From JAPLXD01 sp041661585 (lineage in GTDB: Bacteria > Patescibacteriota > Minisyncoccia > Moranbacterales > UBA11712): DNA of 17,044 nucleotides. The DNA is taken from NCBI GenBank assembly GCA_041661585.1, contig JBAZUC010000011.1:1-17044 (forward strand), given 5' to 3'. Positions 5,420 to 12,184 of the stretch are shown piece after piece. The notes under the pieces were generated by a model, which had not been told where the DNA came from, did not search any database, and saw nothing but the letters and a program-made list of their open reading frames with translations. A program made the translations under genes and the position numbers. Positions within the stretch are counted from its first letter, which is position 1; each line of letters opens with the position of its first letter.

Positions 5420-6790
5420 ATGGCCCAAATAAATCCGAAGATTTTCAAAGCCTATGACATCAGGGGACTGTATAATATAGATTTTGACGATCAGGCGGCC
5501 TACGAGATTGGCTTGGCCTATAGTCAGATGCGAAAGAAGGAACTGAAAAAAGAAGAAGGGCTCAAAATCGTGGTCGGATGCGATATGCGTGTATCTTCCC
5601 CGGCTCTCAAGAACAGATTGATGCAGGGACTGACGGACGGCGGAATGGAAGTTGTTGACATTGGCCTGGCTTCCACGCCGACTTTCTATTTCGCCGTGGC
5701 GCATTTCGAATATGACGGAGGGATTTTGGTTTCCGCTTCGCACAACCCGAAAGAATACAACGGATTCAAAATAGTGCGTTCAAAAGCCATGCCAGTGAGT
5801 GGGGACACGGGAATATATGAACTTCGGGACATGGTTGCGGGCGGTGCGATTGAAAAAGCGGAAAAGAAAGGTAGTATTTCAACAAAAGAAGGAGTCCTTG
5901 CGGATCAAGTGGCGCACGATTTGAGATTCGCGGATCTCTCCAAGATAAAAAAGATGAAGATTGCGATTGATCCGGCCAACGCGATGGGCATTCTATATTT
6001 TGATGAACTTTTCAAATATGTTCCGGGAGAAATCATCAAAATGAACTGGGAGCTCGACGGAACTTTTCCATCTCACGAAGCGGATCCTTTGAAACCGGAA
6101 AATATGGAAGCGCTTTGCGAGAAGATAAAAGAAACGGGCGCCGATTTGGGAATCGCGACCGACGGCGACGGAGACAGAATATTCTTTGCGGACAATCTCG
6201 GTGAAAGATTGGATCCGGGGATCACAAGGGCGATCCTGTGCAAATTGTTTTTGCGCGAAAAACCGGGTTCAAAAATTGCCTACGATATCCGGCCGGGAAG
6301 AATCACGCCGGATACGATTGTCGAAAACGGTGGAATTCCAATTCTCACAAAAGTCGGCCATTCGCTCATCAAGGAACAAGCAGTTCGGGAAGGTGCGTAT
6401 TTCGCGGGAGAATCTTCCGGACACTTTTTTCTGAATATGGAAGAGGGCTGTTATGAAATTCCAATGATCGTGACGTTGAAACTTCTGGAAGAGTTGTCCC
6501 AAAGTGGTATGAGTTTTGCCGATTATGCCAAGCCTTATAAAAGATATTCAAATTCGGGAGAAATCAATTCAAAAGTGGCGGACGCCCAAGAGAAGATAAA
6601 AGAAATAAAAGAAAAGTATGCCGACGGAAAACAAAATGATATGGACGGGATACTGGTCGAATATCCGGACTGGTGGTTCAATGTTCGGGCCTCCAACACG
6701 GAACCGGTTTTGCGTCTCATTCTTGAAGCGAGAACGAAAGAATTGATGGAAGAAAAAAGAGATGAGGTGTTGGGAGTTATACGGTCATAA
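5420..6790 (+). CDS. manB: Phosphomannomutase/phosphoglucomutase
   Basis: Interconverts mannose-6-P and mannose-1-P (often glucose phosphates too), feeding ManC. The 456-residue protein has all four alpha-D-phosphohexomutase motifs: KAYDIRG at 10-16; phosphoserine loop SASHNP at 105-110 (Ser107); metal loop DGDGDR at 248-253; sugar loop GESSG at 330-334; and phosphate-binding RASNTEP at 423-429. I chose ATG 5420 because the family begins just before KAYDIRG; the open frame extends to 5207 only by overlapping manC, and that extra part is not mutase-like. A promoter lies just upstream and a bidirectional terminator follows. Confidence 0.95.
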   Translation: MAQINPKIFKAYDIRGLYNIDFDDQAAYEIGLAYSQMRKKELKKEEGLKIVVGCDMRVSSPALKNRLMQGLTDGGMEVVDIGLASTPTFYFAVAHFEYDGGILVSASHNPKEYNGFKIVRSKAMPVSGDTGIYELRDMVAGGAIEKAEKKGSISTKEGVLADQVAHDLRFADLSKIKKMKIAIDPANAMGILYFDELFKYVPGEIIKMNWELDGTFPSHEADPLKPENMEALCEKIKETGADLGIATDGDGDRIFFADNLGERLDPGITRAILCKLFLREKPGSKIAYDIRPGRITPDTIVENGGIPILTKVGHSLIKEQAVREGAYFAGESSGHFFLNMEEGCYEIPMIVTLKLLEELSQSGMSFADYAKPYKRYSNSGEINSKVADAQEKIKEIKEKYADGKQNDMDGILVEYPDWWFNVRASNTEPVLRLILEARTKELMEEKRDEVLGVIRS

Positions 6791-6806
6791 TTTTTTCTGC
6801 AATTGA

Positions 6807-6844
6807 AAAAGCCCGCGGCTGATGGATCCGAGCCGGGGGCTTTT
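6807..6844. terminator. Bidirectional terminator between manB and the zinc-ribbon gene
   Basis: AAAAGCCC (6807-6814) pairs with GGGCTTTT (6837-6844), and CGGCT/AGCCG extends the stem inside one G-G mismatch around a 10-base loop. A or T runs on both sides let it work for the plus-strand manB and the minus-strand gene ending at 6858. Confidence 0.8.
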
Positions 6845-6857
6845 ATGTTCGGGTTTT

Positions 6858-7187
6858 TCACGCCAATTCGGAGCGTTCAAGGTAATGCTCCAAGCTGATG
6901 CAATCGTAGGCCGTTTTGCACTTGGCACAGCTTTTGTTGCACCTGCCGCCGAAAAGGTCGAAATATTCTTTGCTGCCGCATTCAGGACAGCTTCCGCTGG
7001 AATTCCAGCGCGGCTCCGTCAGGTACTCTTGGCCTTTTCGGAAAGCTTCCCGAACTCCGTCGCCATAATGTTGAAGTATTTCCGAAGTTCCGGGGTCAAT
7101 CGGAGACAAGGTGGAGGAAACTCCTCCTAGCCCTTTTTTTTCAAGGGCTTTGCCCAGTTCTTTCAGCGTCATTCTTCGTTGAGTCAT
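6858..7187 (-). CDS. Zinc-ribbon hypothetical protein
   Basis: A 109-residue protein of unknown function. The N-terminal half is mixed helical (LKELGKALEKKGLGG, then REAFRKGQEYL at about 46-56). The C-terminal half holds six cysteines, C67-x2-C70, C83, C87-x2-C90 and C96, consistent with a small zinc ribbon (CPECG ... CAKC) that could bind nucleic acid or protein. It starts one base after the stop of the 46-aa gene, with AAGGGGA about eight bases before ATG, a fair Shine-Dalgarno site. An alternative in-frame ATG is at 7172. No signal or membrane segment is seen. With the peptide upstream it forms a two-gene unit after trpS. Confidence 0.75.
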   Translation of the reverse strand: MTQRRMTLKELGKALEKKGLGGVSSTLSPIDPGTSEILQHYGDGVREAFRKGQEYLTEPRWNSSGSCPECGSKEYFDLFGGRCNKSCAKCKTAYDCISLEHYLERSELA

Positions 7188-7188
7188 G

Positions 7189-7329
7189 TCAGTTCCCCTT
7201 GTATTTTTTCAAAAGTTTGTCGACTTTTTCCCGCAGAGCCTTTATCTCTGGGGTATTAAGTGGATGTAGGTGTTTGAAATCAACATGAGAACCAAAGGTC
7301 AGCCCAGTGTTTGCTTTCTTTTTTTTCAT
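7189..7329 (-). CDS. Small basic 46-aa peptide gene
   Basis: A 46-codon frame starting MKKKKANTGLTFGSHVDFKH and ending in a Lys-rich helix (LREKVDKLLKKYKGN). It is preceded at nine bases by a perfect AGGAGG, far better than the housekeeping genes have, and its TGA is one base from the ATG of the zinc-ribbon gene, so coupled expression is likely. The family is unknown. The charge suggests nucleic-acid or ribosome contact, but that is only inference. Confidence 0.65.
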   Translation of the reverse strand: MKKKKANTGLTFGSHVDFKHLHPLNTPEIKALREKVDKLLKKYKGN

Positions 7330-7338
7330 ATGCTCAAT

Positions 7339-7344
7339 CCTCCT
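7339..7344 (-). promoter_or_regulatory. Strong Shine-Dalgarno site, AGGAGG
   Basis: On the minus strand AGGAGG is nine bases before ATG 7329. It is the main support for the 46-aa gene and sets this two-gene unit apart from its SD-poor neighbours. Confidence 0.65.
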
Positions 7345-7374
7345 GCTGTAAGGGCATATTTTTATGTAAAAAAG

Positions 7375-8355
7375 CTACATCAACAATCCAACTTTCTCTT
7401 TTACTTCATTCATTTTCTTTTCCGCCAAGACCTTGGCTTTCTCTTTTCCTGCTTCCAATATTTTCAGAACCTCATTATCGTCAATTGCATTGTATTTTTT
7501 TTGGAAATCGGCGAGAAAGTCAACGATCACTTCGGCGAGGTCGGCTTTGAACTCGGAATAGCCTTTGCCTTTGTAGGATTCTTCGATTTCTTTCGGTTTG
7601 GCGTTGTCGAGAAGGGCATAGATATTGATCAAGTTTTTGATGGCTGGCTTGTCATCGGCATATTTGATGTCCTTTCCGCTGTCGGTGACGGCTTTCTTGA
7701 TCTTTTCGCGGATTTTTTCAGGAGTGTCAGTGAGCGCGATGTAGTTCAGCTCCGACGGCGCGGACTTGGACATTTTTTTTGTCGGGTCGTCGAGTCCCAT
7801 GATGCGCATTCCTTCTTTCACAATGTGAGGCTCGGGAATGACAAATGTTTCTCCAAATGTCGTGTTGAACCGGCGGCCGAGAGTGCGGGCGATCTCGACA
7901 TGCTGAAGCTGGTCTTCGCCGACGGGGACGATATTCGTATCGTAGAGAAGAATATCCGCGGCCATGAGAACAGGATAATTGAAAAGTCCCGCGTTTATAT
8001 TTTGTTTGTTCGCAGAAGATTTGTCCTTGAATTGCGTCATTCGCTCAAGTTCCGAAATCTTGGTGATCGTATTCAACACCCAGGCCAGTTCTGTGTGCTC
8101 GGGGATGTGCGATTGAACAAAAATAGTTGATTCTTGCGTATCTATACCCGCGGCGAGATAAATTTTTGCGAGCTCCAAGGTTTTTTTGCGGAGTTCGTCG
8201 GGGTTTTGAGAAACAGTGATGGCGTGAAGATCGACTATGCAAAAGATCGACTCATATTTTTCCTGAAGGGCGACCCAGTTTTTGATTGCTCCCAGATAGT
8301 TCCCGAGATGGAGATTTCCGGAGGGCTGAATGCCTGAAAAGATGCGTTGTTTCAT
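7375..8355 (-). CDS. trpS: Tryptophanyl-tRNA synthetase
   Basis: Charges tRNA-Trp with tryptophan. The 326-residue class I synthetase has the HIGH-type motif as HLGN (16-19, inside SGIQPSGNLHLGNYLGA), the Trp-pocket region DLHAITV (42-48), the family strand NYPVLMAADILLYD (126-139), GEDQLQHVEIAR (146-157), and KMSKS (194-198). Length and motifs are normal. It starts at ATG 8355 without a Shine-Dalgarno site. Upstream, a weak minus-strand promoter (TTGACC at 8398-8393, 17 bases, TAATCT at 8375-8370) overlaps the plus-strand promoter of the divergent membrane-protein gene. Confidence 0.97.
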   Translation of the reverse strand: MKQRIFSGIQPSGNLHLGNYLGAIKNWVALQEKYESIFCIVDLHAITVSQNPDELRKKTLELAKIYLAAGIDTQESTIFVQSHIPEHTELAWVLNTITKISELERMTQFKDKSSANKQNINAGLFNYPVLMAADILLYDTNIVPVGEDQLQHVEIARTLGRRFNTTFGETFVIPEPHIVKEGMRIMGLDDPTKKMSKSAPSELNYIALTDTPEKIREKIKKAVTDSGKDIKYADDKPAIKNLINIYALLDNAKPKEIEESYKGKGYSEFKADLAEVIVDFLADFQKKYNAIDDNEVLKILEAGKEKAKVLAEKKMNEVKEKVGLLM

Positions 8356-8361
8356 ATGTAT

Positions 8362-8390
8362 TTGATAAGAGATTATTCTAGAGGTATAAT
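8362..8390 (+). promoter_or_regulatory. Promoter for the DUF360-secG-binding-protein unit
   Basis: TTGATA (8362-8367), a 17-base spacer and perfect TATAAT (8385-8390) predict a start near 8397 and a leader of about 70 bases. The early leader holds a GTCAAA/TTTGAC inverted repeat (8410-8422) next to GGCG/CGCC arms, a possible operator or hairpin. Confidence 0.65.
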
Positions 8391-8467
8391 AGGGTCAAGC
8401 GGCGGGATTGTCAAAATTTGACGCCGAAATTATTACTTGCTAATATTTCCCAAGCTCCCAATCTATT

Positions 8468-8827
8468 ATGCTGCGATTGATCATTCATGTCTTATCCAAT
8501 GCCATCGGCATCTGGGCATCAGCGCGTTTGGTGCACGGAATTCATTTCTATGGCAGTTGGAGATGGCTGATTTTGGCTGGCGCGGTGTTGGGGTTCATCA
8601 ACTTCATCATCAAACCGATCATAAAGTTGATCTCTCTTCCGCTGATCTGGATCACACTTGGTCTTTTCACGATCGTCATCAACGTATTGCTGTTCAATCT
8701 CGTGTCGCATGTTGTGCCGCATCTCGTCATTGATACCTGGGTGGCCGCTTTTTGGGCGGTGATCGTGATAAGTTTTATAAATTTCATTGTCTTGTCTCTG
8801 GCTGGGAACGAAAATCACGCCAGATAG
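8468..8827 (+). CDS. Four-helix membrane protein of the DUF360/'phage holin family IV' type
   Basis: A 119-residue integral membrane protein with four predicted helices (about 2-18, 33-48, 56-80, 91-111) and the family segment GAVLGFINFIIKPIIKLISLPL. It matches the widespread YvlD/DUF360 group that databases label 'phage holin family', although chromosomal members are not shown to be holins and there is no phage context here. It is the first gene after a good promoter and lies 25 bases before secG, so an envelope role is likely. No ribosome-binding site is recognisable. Confidence 0.85.
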   Translation: MLRLIIHVLSNAIGIWASARLVHGIHFYGSWRWLILAGAVLGFINFIIKPIIKLISLPLIWITLGLFTIVINVLLFNLVSHVVPHLVIDTWVAAFWAVIVISFINFIVLSLAGNENHAR

Positions 8828-8852
8828 TCTAAACTTTTAATAATAATTTGCA

Positions 8853-9086
8853 ATGCTTCAAAATATTCTCATTTGGGCGCAAATATTCGTTTCGGTTCTG
8901 CTCACGATATCCATTCTTCTTCAAAACCGAGGCGCCGGACTCTCGGCTTCTTTTGGAGGGGACTTCGGGGGATACTATACCAAGCGGGGAATGGAAAAAT
9001 TCCTCAATTGGGGGGCGATAGCTTTGGCCGTTATATTCATAGGACTTTCCATTGTCAATATATATCTGGGATCGAGAAGCGTATAA
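8853..9086 (+). CDS. secG: Preprotein translocase subunit SecG
   Basis: SecG is the small accessory subunit of the SecYEG channel and assists SecA-driven export. The 77-residue protein has the family's two membrane helices (about 3-22 and 50-72) joined by the conserved loop LLQNRGAGLSASFGG (about 22-36). Length and topology are normal. It lies between the DUF360 gene and the binding-protein gene, 17 bases before the latter, so an exported protein is co-expressed with part of the export machinery. Confidence 0.93.
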   Translation: MLQNILIWAQIFVSVLLTISILLQNRGAGLSASFGGDFGGYYTKRGMEKFLNWGAIALAVIFIGLSIVNIYLGSRSV

Positions 9087-9103
9087 AAAAAGAGAGAGAA
9101 AAT

Positions 9104-10786
9104 ATGAATAGATTTTTTGGGCAAAAATTTTCCCGAATATTTTCCGCCAAGGAGCGGATGATGGTACTTGGTTTGATCTTGGTGGCGGCGATATCGCTTG
9201 TGGCAACAGTTGGCGGCGTTTATTTTTCCCTCACCAAGCCGATCCCGATCGCGGGGGGTGACTATTCCGAAGGGATCATCGGCCAGCCGATGTATGTGAA
9301 CCCGGTGCTCGCGGCGGGAAACGAGGCCGACAGCGATGTGGCGCAACTTGTCTATTCCGGTCTTTTCAAACACGGCAGCAATGGCGAAATTGTTCCTGAT
9401 CTGGCTGAAGGATACGAAGTTTCGAGCGACGGTCTCAACTACACGGTTCATCTCAAAAAAGACGTGAAGTGGCACGACGGCGAACTTTTTTCTTTGGACG
9501 ATGTCATTTTCACGATCCAAGCGATCCAGGACCCCGCCTTCAAAAGCCCGCTTCGCCAAAACTGGCAAGGGGTGGGAATGGAGCAAGTTGACGACCAGAC
9601 GATTCGGTTCACGCTTCCTTCCCCATACGCGTATTTTTTGAACAATCTCACGGTCGGGATTATTCCCAAACATGTTTGGGAAACTGTCGCGCCGACGAAT
9701 TTCTCTCTCGCGGAATACAATCTGCGTCCGATCGGCACAGGTCCGTATCAAGTCTCCGATTTCGAAAAAGATTCCGGAGGGATGATATTGTCGCTCAAGC
9801 TTTTGGCAAATCCCGATTACTATTCCCAAAAGCCCTTTATCAGCACCATCACTTTCCAATTTTATCCTGATGAAGATTCGATGATCGAAGACTACAACAA
9901 CAAAAAGATCTTTGGGATAAGTTCGGTCTCTCCCGAAAAATTGGGAGATATAAAAAGTAAGCGGAGCGCGAATGTCATTTCCACAAGCCTGCCCCGCTAT
10001 TTTGCCGTTTTTTTCAATCAACAAAAAAGCAAAGTATTCGCAGACAAAGACGTGAGAAGAGCACTCTCAATGGCCGTGAACCGGCAAGATATGGTAAGCA
10101 AGGTTTTTGGAGGAAATGGAAAAGAAATATTTTCTCCGATCCCTCCCGGAAATTTTGGCGCGACAGATAATCTCAAAAAATATGAATTCGATGTTGCGAA
10201 AGCTGAGAAAGCGCTTGACGACGCCGGATGGAAAAAAGGCGACGATGGATTCCGGGCAAAAGGCGGACAAGCGCTTGAGTTCACTTTGGTGACGACCGAT
10301 TGGCCGCAGCTTGTTGATACGGCCAATATTCTCAAAAGTGAGTGGGAAGCGATCGGTGCGAAAGTGAACGTGGATTCGGAGTCCGTCGGTGATATCAATC
10401 AAAACTTCATTCGACCGCGCGAATACGAGGCGTTTCTTTTCGGGCAAAGCTGGCCGACGGCCGAGCCGGATTTGTATTCTTTCTGGCATTCTTCGCAGAC
10501 CAAAGATCCGGGATTGAACCTGGCGCTTTATTCCAACGCGGATGTCGACAAAATTCTCTCAAGCCTTCGCGAGGAGTCGGATTCCCAAAAACGCCTTGAC
10601 CTGTACAAAAAATTTCAGCAAACCGTGGCGGAGGATATTCCAGCAATTTTCCTCTATAGCCCGAATTTCCTCTACGTCGTCAACAAAAAAGTGCAGGGGA
10701 TCAATATCTCGTCGCTTGTTTCCTCCGAAGAAAGATTTCAGAACGTTGCAAATTGGTATATGAAGACAAAAAGAATAAAAAAATAA
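9104..10786 (+). CDS. Membrane-anchored peptide/solute-binding protein of the ABC family 5 (OppA/DppA-like)
   Basis: A 560-residue extracytoplasmic binding protein of SBP family 5, which captures peptides or similar ligands. After a basic start, one hydrophobic segment (about 19-43) looks like an uncleaved anchor; I see no lipobox Cys. The SBP_bac_5 core follows: MYVNPVLAAGNEADSDVAQL (about 63-82), PDLAEGYEVSSDGLNYTVHL (about 98-117), VKWHDGELFSLDDV, and the late segments DVRRALSMAVNR and AEPDLYSFWHSSQ. I chose ATG 9104, after GAGAGAGA; an upstream extension to 8873 only overlaps secG. No permease or ATPase gene is adjacent, so its transport partner is unknown. Confidence 0.9.
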   Translation: MNRFFGQKFSRIFSAKERMMVLGLILVAAISLVATVGGVYFSLTKPIPIAGGDYSEGIIGQPMYVNPVLAAGNEADSDVAQLVYSGLFKHGSNGEIVPDLAEGYEVSSDGLNYTVHLKKDVKWHDGELFSLDDVIFTIQAIQDPAFKSPLRQNWQGVGMEQVDDQTIRFTLPSPYAYFLNNLTVGIIPKHVWETVAPTNFSLAEYNLRPIGTGPYQVSDFEKDSGGMILSLKLLANPDYYSQKPFISTITFQFYPDEDSMIEDYNNKKIFGISSVSPEKLGDIKSKRSANVISTSLPRYFAVFFNQQKSKVFADKDVRRALSMAVNRQDMVSKVFGGNGKEIFSPIPPGNFGATDNLKKYEFDVAKAEKALDDAGWKKGDDGFRAKGGQALEFTLVTTDWPQLVDTANILKSEWEAIGAKVNVDSESVGDINQNFIRPREYEAFLFGQSWPTAEPDLYSFWHSSQTKDPGLNLALYSNADVDKILSSLREESDSQKRLDLYKKFQQTVAEDIPAIFLYSPNFLYVVNKKVQGINISSLVSSEERFQNVANWYMKTKRIKK

Positions 10787-10803
10787 GCGCTGCAACAGCG
10801 CTT
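10785..10803 (+). terminator. Hairpin at the end of the binding-protein gene, no U-tract
   Basis: AAGCGCTG (10785-10792) and CAGCGCTT (10796-10803) form a perfect 8-bp stem with a CAA loop that overlaps the stop codon. No T-run follows, so it is not a classic intrinsic terminator; it may be a 3'-end stabiliser or a processing site. Confidence 0.4.
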
Positions 10804-10872
10804 GAAATTCCGTCACTCGTCCCAAATAAAAGCAAGCTTTAATTTGTATACTCGCTAGGAATTATAAATTTT

Positions 10873-11901
10873 ATGCAAAACAAATACGACAAAGAGAATC
10901 TCTATGATGTCATCAAAAACATCCCCGACCAGCTGCTGACCGGACTCGAAATCGCCAAGGACGTGAAAGTGGAAGGAAAATTCAAAGCGATCGAAATTTC
11001 CGGTATGGGTGGTTCATCTCTTCCGGCGAACTTGCTCCGAATTTATTTGAACAGACTATTTCGGAAAAACGCCGAAGCGAACCATCGTTTCGGCATATTT
11101 CAGAATCGGTATTATAGCTTGCCACCGGAAGCTTTTGATAACTGTTTGAATATTATCTCTTCGTATTCCGGCAATACCGAGGAAACCGTAGCTTCCTTCG
11201 AAGAAACGCTTGAACATAAATTGCCCTGTTTTGGGATTGCGGCGGGCGGGAAGGTGGTTGAGATGTGCAGAGAGAACAATATCCCATTGGTTTTGATGCC
11301 ATCGCCGGAAAAGATTCTTCAGCCCCGGATGGCGCTTGCTTGCAATTTCGCGGCGATATTTCAAGTTCTTGCAAACTCCGGAATGATTGAGGACAAGAGA
11401 ACAGAGTTCGGGGAAGCGGTGGAAAAACTAAAGGAGAAGGGAGAAGAGTTTGAAGAACTGGGAAAAAAAATCGCGGAAGATGTTGCCGGGAAAACACCGG
11501 TGGTATATGGAACAACCCGGTTCAAATCGCTCGCGATGATCTGGAAGATTATGTTCAACGAAAACGCCAAGACCCCGGCTTTCTGGAATTTCTTCCCGGA
11601 GTTGAATCACAATGAGATGATCGGTTTCACGAAAGCGCAAGGAAAATTTCATCTGATTGTTTTGCGTGATCGAGAAGTTGATGCTCGCGATTTGAAAAGA
11701 GCCGAGATCACATCGGCTATTTTGAAAAAATACGGCGTTGATTCAACAATCGTTGACATGCCTGAAGACGGGACACTCTTTCGTATTTTCGCAATATTGC
11801 AGATCGGCTGCTGGGCTTCATACTATTTAGCGCTCAAATATGGTGTTGATCCGACGCCGGTGGATATGGTGGAAGAATTGAAGATGGCATTGACAAAATA
11901 G
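10873..11901 (+). CDS. Bifunctional phosphoglucose/phosphomannose isomerase
   Basis: Interconverts fructose-6-P with glucose-6-P and mannose-6-P, providing the substrate for the mutase/ManC route. The 342-residue, two-SIS-domain protein has GMGGSS (44-49), the phosphosugar loop SYSGNTEET (97-105), a second SIS domain with VVYGTTRFKSLAMIWK (about 210-225), ELNHNE (243-248, catalytic region), and the C-terminal signature YGVDPTPVDMVEELK (323-337), all typical of the archaeal/bacterial PGI/PMI group. ATG 10873 follows AGGA at a loose 12-base spacing. A perfect promoter for the next unit overlaps its last codons. Confidence 0.94.
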   Translation: MQNKYDKENLYDVIKNIPDQLLTGLEIAKDVKVEGKFKAIEISGMGGSSLPANLLRIYLNRLFRKNAEANHRFGIFQNRYYSLPPEAFDNCLNIISSYSGNTEETVASFEETLEHKLPCFGIAAGGKVVEMCRENNIPLVLMPSPEKILQPRMALACNFAAIFQVLANSGMIEDKRTEFGEAVEKLKEKGEEFEELGKKIAEDVAGKTPVVYGTTRFKSLAMIWKIMFNENAKTPAFWNFFPELNHNEMIGFTKAQGKFHLIVLRDREVDARDLKRAEITSAILKKYGVDSTIVDMPEDGTLFRIFAILQIGCWASYYLALKYGVDPTPVDMVEELKMALTK

Positions 11902-11918
11902 TCGATTGGGTATATAAT
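11890..11918 (+). promoter_or_regulatory. Perfect consensus sigma-70 promoter at the end of the isomerase gene
   Basis: TTGACA (11890-11895), exactly 17 bases, TATAAT (11913-11918): both boxes and spacing are ideal. The start would be near 11925, about 130 bases before tRNA-Leu. No gene is evident in 11919-12052; it contains an ACCGC/GCGGT hairpin (11992-12007) and an extended -10 TGCTATAAG (12008-12016) that could be a nearer tRNA promoter. Confidence 0.8.
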
Positions 11919-12052
11919 TAGAAAATTGGAGTGCCTTCTTCTCGATTTTCTTAAAATATCTCTTATTTAAGCCTTTATATATCAACAAAAGACCGCATTT
12001 GCGCGGTTGCTATAAGTTTTTGTTTGCAAGAGCTATTGCATCTTTTTCAACT

Positions 12053-12136
12053 GGGGATGTGGCGGAATTGGCAGACGCGCTAGCTTCAGGAGCTAGTAGT
12101 AGCAATACTGTGAGGGTTCAACTCCCTCCATCCCCA
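12053..12136 (+). tRNA. tRNA-Leu (anticodon CAG)
   Basis: A class II tRNA. Acceptor GGGGATG (12053-12059) pairs with CATCCCC (12129-12135), followed by discriminator A. The D stem is GCG/CGC (12062-12064, 12076-12078). The anticodon stem CTAGC/GCTAG holds loop TTCAGGA with anticodon CAG at 12087-12089, reading leucine CUG codons. A long variable arm (12097-12111) and T stem GAGGG/CCCTC with loop TTCAACT complete the fold. CCA is not encoded (A-C-A follows), so a CCA-adding enzyme must finish it. RNase J begins 48 bases downstream. Confidence 0.96.
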
Positions 12137-12146
12137 CAAATATAAT
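12117..12146 (+). promoter_or_regulatory. Possible promoter for RNase J just after the tRNA
   Basis: A perfect TATAAT (12141-12146) lies ten bases after the acceptor stem; the best -35 (TTCAAC, 18-base spacer) falls in the tRNA T-loop and is weak. It predicts a start near 12153 and a 30-base leader. RNase J may instead be read through from the tRNA promoter. Confidence 0.35.
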
Positions 12147-12184
12147 CAATCTTTTAAACTAGAATTAATCAAATCAAAAAAACT

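Noticed and set aside
7270..8130. A 286-codon plus-strand open frame
   Set aside because: It is opposite trpS, whose HLGN and KMSKS motifs are intact; the product is Phe/Val-rich shadow sequence.
8468..8827. Evidence for a prophage from the 'holin' label
   Set aside because: DUF360/YvlD-type proteins are common chromosomal membrane proteins; no lysin, capsid, integrase or other phage gene is nearby.
8873..9103. N-terminal extension of the binding protein
   Set aside because: It reads out of frame through secG; the ATG at 9104, followed by a membrane anchor, is the natural start.
8975..10024. A 349-codon minus-strand open frame
   Set aside because: It lies opposite secG and the binding-protein gene, both of which have clear family motifs; the antisense product has none.
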